Source: Bacteroidales bacterium (lineage in GTDB: Bacteria; Bacteroidota; Bacteroidia; Bacteroidales; WCHB1-69). Taken from it: a stretch of 10,091 bases of DNA. Shown piece by piece: positions 7,316-10,091 of this stretch. Each line of letters begins with the position of its first letter. Position 1 is the first letter of the stretch. The position numbers and the translations under genes are program-made. The stretch is taken from positions 1 through 10,091 of the forward strand of contig JAAYRN010000035.1 in NCBI GenBank assembly GCA_012518765.1. The letters are read 5' to 3'. The notes under the pieces are model-generated. The model searched no databases. It was not told the origin of the DNA and worked only from the letters and a program-made list of their open reading frames with translations.

Positions 7316-7346
7316 AATTATATGTTTTTTAGCGTTAAGTTTATTC

Positions 7347-7354
7347 CAAAGATA
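7347..7354 (-). promoter_or_regulatory. Candidate -7 box (TATCTTTG, minus strand) for the cell-envelope operon
   Basis: The minus strand reads TATCTTTG here, identical to the box at 91-98. Transcription would start near 7340 and leave a leader of about 250 nt before the TTG at 7092, with a small open frame inside it. No matching -33 element stands out. The box is only 8 bp from the start codon of the divergent rhomboid gene, so the two promoters would be packed together. Confidence 0.45.
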
Positions 7355-7361
7355 AAAAAAT

Positions 7362-8018
7362 ATGCGTTCCGAAAAAAAAGACATCATCTCCGCTTTTGTT
7401 TTTCCAAGTATTTTTGTGGCTATTTTATGGATTATTTTTTACATAAGCAAGTATATTTCTTATGATTTAGCTTTATTGGGCATACGTCCCCTTGATGTAA
7501 AAGGCTTAATTGGTGTTGTTTGTGCTCCCTTGATTCACTTAAATTTTGATCATATTTTCAATAATTCCACTTCTTTATTGGTCTTAGGTTTTGGATTGTT
7601 TTTTTTATACGAACGCAAGGCATATTCTATTTTCTTTTTCATTTATTTGGTCAGCGGCTTTTGGGGATGGTTCTTTGCACGAGGTGGTTACCACATAGGA
7701 GCAAGCGGAATTATTTACGGTTTATTTTTCTTTTTGATTGTTTCGGCATTTTTAAAACGCGAAAAAAAAACCATAGCTTTTTCCTTGATAATTTCTTTTT
7801 TATACGGAGCGTTGGTTTGGGGGTTTTTCCCTATTTTCTTCCCTAATGTAAACATATCGTGGGAAATACACCTAACGGGAGCCGTGGCAGGTGTAACAGC
7901 TGCCTTTTACTATAAAAAAGAAGGTCCCCAAAAACCCCAAAGTCCCTTTGAAGACGAAGAGGAAGACACAGAAGACGAAAATCCTTATTGGATGAATACC
8001 AACAATTTAAACCCATAA
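7362..8018 (+). CDS. Rhomboid family intramembrane serine protease
   Basis: This 218-residue polytopic membrane protein should cut transmembrane helices of partner proteins within the bilayer. The rhomboid signature is complete: HLNFDHIFNN carries the conserved H59, H64 and N68 on helix 2; HIGASGIIYG carries the GxSG nucleophile S115; IHLTGAVAG carries the catalytic partner H170. About six hydrophobic segments are visible (residues 11-30, 47-58, 68-83, 88-106, 113-131, 137-160, and the last around 170-184, some of them short). The soluble C-terminal tail (185-218) is strongly acidic (FEDEEEDTEDE). The start is an ATG. Its stop is 12 nt before thpR, so the two are probably co-transcribed. Substrates cannot be told from sequence. 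Confidence 0.93.
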   Translation: MRSEKKDIISAFVFPSIFVAILWIIFYISKYISYDLALLGIRPLDVKGLIGVVCAPLIHLNFDHIFNNSTSLLVLGFGLFFLYERKAYSIFFFIYLVSGFWGWFFARGGYHIGASGIIYGLFFFLIVSAFLKREKKTIAFSLIISFLYGALVWGFFPIFFPNVNISWEIHLTGAVAGVTAAFYYKKEGPQKPQSPFEDEEEDTEDENPYWMNTNNLNP

Positions 8019-8030
8019 AAAACAAATTTC

Positions 8031-8609
8031 ATGAAACGATTATTTGTAGCTATTGAAATAATTCCACAGCCCGCTTTGATTGAAAAAATAAATATAATTC
8101 GTAAATCAAGTACAGTTTTAGACAAAATCAATTGGATTGACATTGAAAACATGCACCTTACACTTAAATTTTTAGGGGAAAGTCATGAGGATTTAATAGG
8201 CAATATAGAAGAAATAATAAAAAAAATAGCACAATCAACTCCTGCTTTTCAACTCCAATTAAACCGCATTGGAGCTTTTGGAAGTCGTTATCAACCTCGA
8301 ATTTTATGGATGGGAAGTTACAATCAAGTTACTGAAATTCAAACATTACATAAAAAATTAGAAAAAAATTTATACCCTCTTGGATTTAAACCTACCTACG
8401 GAAACTTTGTCCCTCACCTGACATTGGCACGCATACATAAAATAGACAATAAAAAACATTTTTGGAAATCGATAGAGCAACACCAAAATACATTTGATTT
8501 TCAAATAAACATAAATGAAATTATTTTATTTGAAAGCGTTATAAATAAAGGATATAAGCCTATTTACAAAAAAATAAAAGTATTTCCTTTGAAAGTAAAC
8601 AAGGCATAA
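8031..8609 (+). CDS. thpR: RNA 2',3'-cyclic phosphodiesterase (2H phosphoesterase)
   Basis: This 192-residue cytosolic enzyme is of the LigT/ThpR group, which opens 2',3'-cyclic phosphates on RNA ends and in vitro can act as a 2'-5' RNA ligase. Both catalytic 2H motifs are present: HLTLKFLG at H42 and HLTLAR at H129. The N-terminus MKRLFVAIEI and the SRYQPRILWMG segment are also typical. Length matches the family (about 180-195). The ATG lies 12 nt after the rhomboid stop; such unrelated pairs are common in Bacteroidota operons and do not imply a shared job. A strong terminator follows at 8635. Its physiological substrate is not established in most bacteria. Confidence 0.93.
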   Translation: MKRLFVAIEIIPQPALIEKINIIRKSSTVLDKINWIDIENMHLTLKFLGESHEDLIGNIEEIIKKIAQSTPAFQLQLNRIGAFGSRYQPRILWMGSYNQVTEIQTLHKKLEKNLYPLGFKPTYGNFVPHLTLARIHKIDNKKHFWKSIEQHQNTFDFQININEIILFESVINKGYKPIYKKIKVFPLKVNKA

Positions 8610-8634
8610 TTAATATTACTATTTTTAGAAAAAT

Positions 8635-8669
8635 AAAAAAGCACTTACTACTTCGTAAGTGCTTTTTTT
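8635..8669. terminator. Bidirectional terminator shared by thpR and tRNA-Val
   Basis: A perfect 14-bp stem (8635-8648 with 8655-8668; core gcacttac / gtaagtgc) has a 6-nt loop and is flanked by A and T runs, giving a T tract on both strands. It ends the plus-strand rhomboid-thpR unit and, on the minus strand, begins about 2 nt after the tRNA-Val 3' end. Confidence 0.9.
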
Positions 8670-8670
8670 G

Positions 8671-8745
8671 TGGGAGTTAACGGATTCGAACCATTGACCC
8701 CCTGCTTGTAAGGCAGGTGCTCTGAACCAGCTGAGCTAAACTCCC
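8671..8745 (-). tRNA. tRNA-Val (anticodon TAC)
   Basis: On the minus strand the 75 nt fold into a full cloverleaf: acceptor stem GGGAGTT/AACTCCC (7 bp), D arm GCTC/GAGC, anticodon stem CCTGC/GCAGG with loop CTTACAA (anticodon TAC, valine), T arm AATGG/CCGTT with loop TTCGAAT, and discriminator A. The CCA end is not encoded (the next bases are CAAA), so it must be added by nucleotidyltransferase. Confidence 0.97.
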
Positions 8746-8757
8746 TTTTTCAGGGTG

Positions 8758-8765
8758 CAAATGTA
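8758..8765 (-). promoter_or_regulatory. Candidate -7 box (TACATTTG, minus strand) for tRNA-Val
   Basis: The minus strand reads TACATTTG, matching TAnnTTTG, with transcription expected to start near 8750, only about 5 nt before the mature tRNA 5' end. A TTTG lies upstream at 8784-8781, but its 15-nt spacing is shorter than usual for a -33 element. A very short 5' leader would leave little for RNase P to remove. Confidence 0.5.
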
Positions 8766-8848
8766 CAATATTTTATAAGACAAATATCTATTTGAACTTA
8801 AAAAATACATTTTTCACAAAAGAGCCTATTTTTCAGTTTATTATAAAC

Positions 8849-9373
8849 TTATTTTCTATCGAAAAAAATATTTTTATCGTCTATGGACAGCGGAATAGCA
8901 AAGGCAATTGGCATATTTTTGGCAAATAATTTTAATTTTATAGCAGCTTTTCCTGCTGAATACAAGATACGATTGTCTACTTTTATGTCCATAGCCGTAG
9001 AAACCGCCGAACCCAAGGCAATACCCAAATCAACCACATTAAACACACAAGGAACGGCTTCGGGTTTTGTATCGCAAAGCGAACCACACAAGCCACAATT
9101 TAAACCTCTTACTTGACTATGGCAGGCAATAAGCAAAACTGCCTGTGATTTACGGATATTATCGGCATCTCTGTAAAAAAACCGAACAGACTCCTCCTCT
9201 GCTATTTTATCCATAGCTACGCTCAAGTCATCCTTGTCTTTACCCGTTAATAAAATCATATCCAAACAGTTGACTCCCCTTCCTTTGGGAGCTGTTTTGG
9301 CAGCTATCATAAGCCTATCTGCCACACGCTTAATTATTTCTTCCGTAGTTGTTTGATCCAATCTATATTTCAT
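8849..9373 (-). CDS. DUF2148 family protein with ferredoxin-like cysteine cluster
   Basis: This 174-residue cytosolic protein matches the DUF2148 family, proteins of unknown function described as having a ferredoxin-type domain. The N-terminus has the family pattern AAKTAPKGRGV (about residues 24-34). The cysteine cluster is C93-x2-C96-x3-C100-x8-C109 (NCGLCGSLC, then VPC), suitable for binding an Fe-S cluster, followed by FNVVDLGIALGSA (111-123). Additional Cys are at 36 and 84. Conserved length and motifs suggest an intact gene. The start is an ATG with a promoter box just upstream. It stands alone between tRNA-Val and the divergent GWxTD gene, so the context gives no hint of its role. Confidence 0.85.
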   Translation of the reverse strand: MKYRLDQTTTEEIIKRVADRLMIAAKTAPKGRGVNCLDMILLTGKDKDDLSVAMDKIAEEESVRFFYRDADNIRKSQAVLLIACHSQVRGLNCGLCGSLCDTKPEAVPCVFNVVDLGIALGSAVSTAMDIKVDNRILYSAGKAAIKLKLFAKNMPIAFAIPLSIDDKNIFFDRK

Positions 9374-9386
9374 TTCTTTTTTTACG

Positions 9387-9394
9387 CAAAGTTA
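9387..9394 (-). promoter_or_regulatory. -7 box (TAACTTTG, minus strand) for the DUF2148 gene
   Basis: TAACTTTG matches the TAnnTTTG consensus and ends 13 nt before the ATG at 9373, predicting an mRNA leader of only about 7 nt. That would be close to leaderless, which is tolerable in a phylum that relies little on Shine-Dalgarno pairing. No clear -33 TTG is seen. Confidence 0.5.
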
Positions 9395-9490
9395 CAAAAA
9401 AAACATTTTCACTTTCCGAATTTAGTCCACTCTTTCATAATAATTAATGATTTTTTGAGTTATTACTTTACATTTTAAAGACATAAATCT

Positions 9491-10091
9491 ATGCGTAGAT
9501 ATATAAATACACTGATTTTTATTTTATTTTCTATTTCCGCTTGGACTCAAAACCTACAAGTCAACATCAATTACCTGTTGTTTTCCATTCCAAACGACAC
9601 CAATTATATTGAATTTCAATGTTTAACCTTAGGAAATAGCATTCGCTACACTCCCGTTGATGAGCAATCGTATCAAGGAAATATAAATATAAACATTAGT
9701 TTTACTCCTTTAGATTCTTCTAAACCATTAATTAGCAACAAATATTCCATACAAACCAATAAATATGCCGATACCATAACTTCTACTAAAGAAAACATAT
9801 ACAATGTGATACGCATACCCATTCCCAACGGTCAATATGGCTTGCATGTCAATATCAAAGATGTGGCTTCGTCTGAAAATACAGCCTTGGAATTTAACGA
9901 AACCATTTTTATGGATTATGCAAAAGGAAACATGGACATCTCTGATATTCAACTTATAAGTAACTTGAGTATTTTGGATGAAATGGACGATTTTTCTAAA
10001 CATAACATTGATTTTATTCCTTATTTTTCTAATTTTTATCCTGAAAACATCAGCAACCTGACTTTTTTGTCCGAAATTTACAATACAGACA
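9491..10091 (+). CDS. GWxTD-family secreted protein, N-terminal part (runs off the window)
   Basis: An open frame starts at the ATG at 9491 and continues for 200 codons without a stop to the window edge. A signal peptide is clear (MRRYINTLIFILFSISAWTQ, cleavage near residue 20). The following sequence has the layout I associate with Bacteroidota GWxTD domain proteins: NLQVNINYLLF, a strand with YIEFQCLTLGNSIRY, YQGNININISF, the PIPNGQYGLHVNI segment, ISDIQLI, and NIDFIPYFSNFYPENIS followed by EIYNTD. The defining GWxTD motif lies in the C-terminal half outside the window, so the assignment rests on the N-terminal pattern. The function of this family is not known. Codon use looks like that of its neighbours. 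It is transcribed divergently from the DUF2148 gene. Confidence 0.75.
   Translation, partial: MRRYINTLIFILFSISAWTQNLQVNINYLLFSIPNDTNYIEFQCLTLGNSIRYTPVDEQSYQGNININISFTPLDSSKPLISNKYSIQTNKYADTITSTKENIYNVIRIPIPNGQYGLHVNIKDVASSENTALEFNETIFMDYAKGNMDISDIQLISNLSILDEMDDFSKHNIDFIPYFSNFYPENISNLTFLSEIYNTD

Noticed and set aside
8883..9116. Plus-strand open frame opposite the DUF2148 gene
   Set aside because: Antisense to the conserved cysteine-cluster region; the minus-strand gene has the family motifs and promoter.
9728..10003. Minus-strand open frame opposite the GWxTD-type gene
   Set aside because: The plus-strand frame has a signal peptide and family pattern and covers the whole stretch; the reverse frame has neither.

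Overview
The window is AT-rich and looks chromosomal, from a member of the Bacteroidota, most likely Bacteroidales or a near relative. The evidence is: a type IX secretion (T9SS) type A sorting domain at the end of the first gene; TAnnTTTG-type -7 promoter boxes, the Bacteroidota sigma-A signature; no clear Shine-Dalgarno sequences; and several families largely confined to this phylum (Ig-like/SPOR secreted protein, M23 peptidase with a 'SPKE' coiled coil, GWxTD-family lipoprotein-like protein). Normal genes here end in TAA or TAG, so TAG is a genuine stop codon in this genome.

Layout. (1) 136-2238, plus strand: a 700-residue surface protein with a signal peptide, thirteen ~29-residue tyrosine-rich repeats, two Ig/adhesin-like modules and a T9SS sorting domain. 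It is broken by one in-frame TAG at 355-357, exactly at the first Tyr of the first repeat. A strong bidirectional hairpin terminator (2268-2304) separates it from the next block. (2) 7092-2322, minus strand: four closely spaced genes (gaps of 62, 52 or less, and about 40 nt) that read as a cell-envelope operon. In order these are a TPR-M23-LysM periplasmic protein, a membrane-anchored M23 peptidase, a DppC/OppC-type ABC permease with a large periplasmic insert, and a secreted Ig-like/SPOR protein. (3) 7362-8609, plus strand: a rhomboid protease followed 12 nt later by the 2H phosphoesterase ThpR/LigT, closed by a bidirectional terminator. (4) 8671-8745, minus strand: tRNA-Val(TAC), using the same terminator from the other side, with its own promoter box. 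(5) 8849-9373, minus strand: a DUF2148 protein with a four-cysteine cluster. (6) 9491 to the window end, plus strand: the N-terminal 200 residues of a GWxTD-family secreted protein.

How it fits together. The minus-strand operon combines two peptidoglycan endopeptidases, a LysM glycan-binding domain and a SPOR domain, so peptidoglycan remodelling is the probable theme. The permease could move peptides, perhaps murein peptides, but its partner permease, ATPases and binding protein are not here. The N-terminal TPR half of the larger M23 protein resembles the N-terminus of SprE/PorW, a T9SS component. This raises the possibility of a cell-wall hydrolase tied to T9SS assembly; that is inference only. 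No phage, insertion sequence, CRISPR array or defence system is visible.
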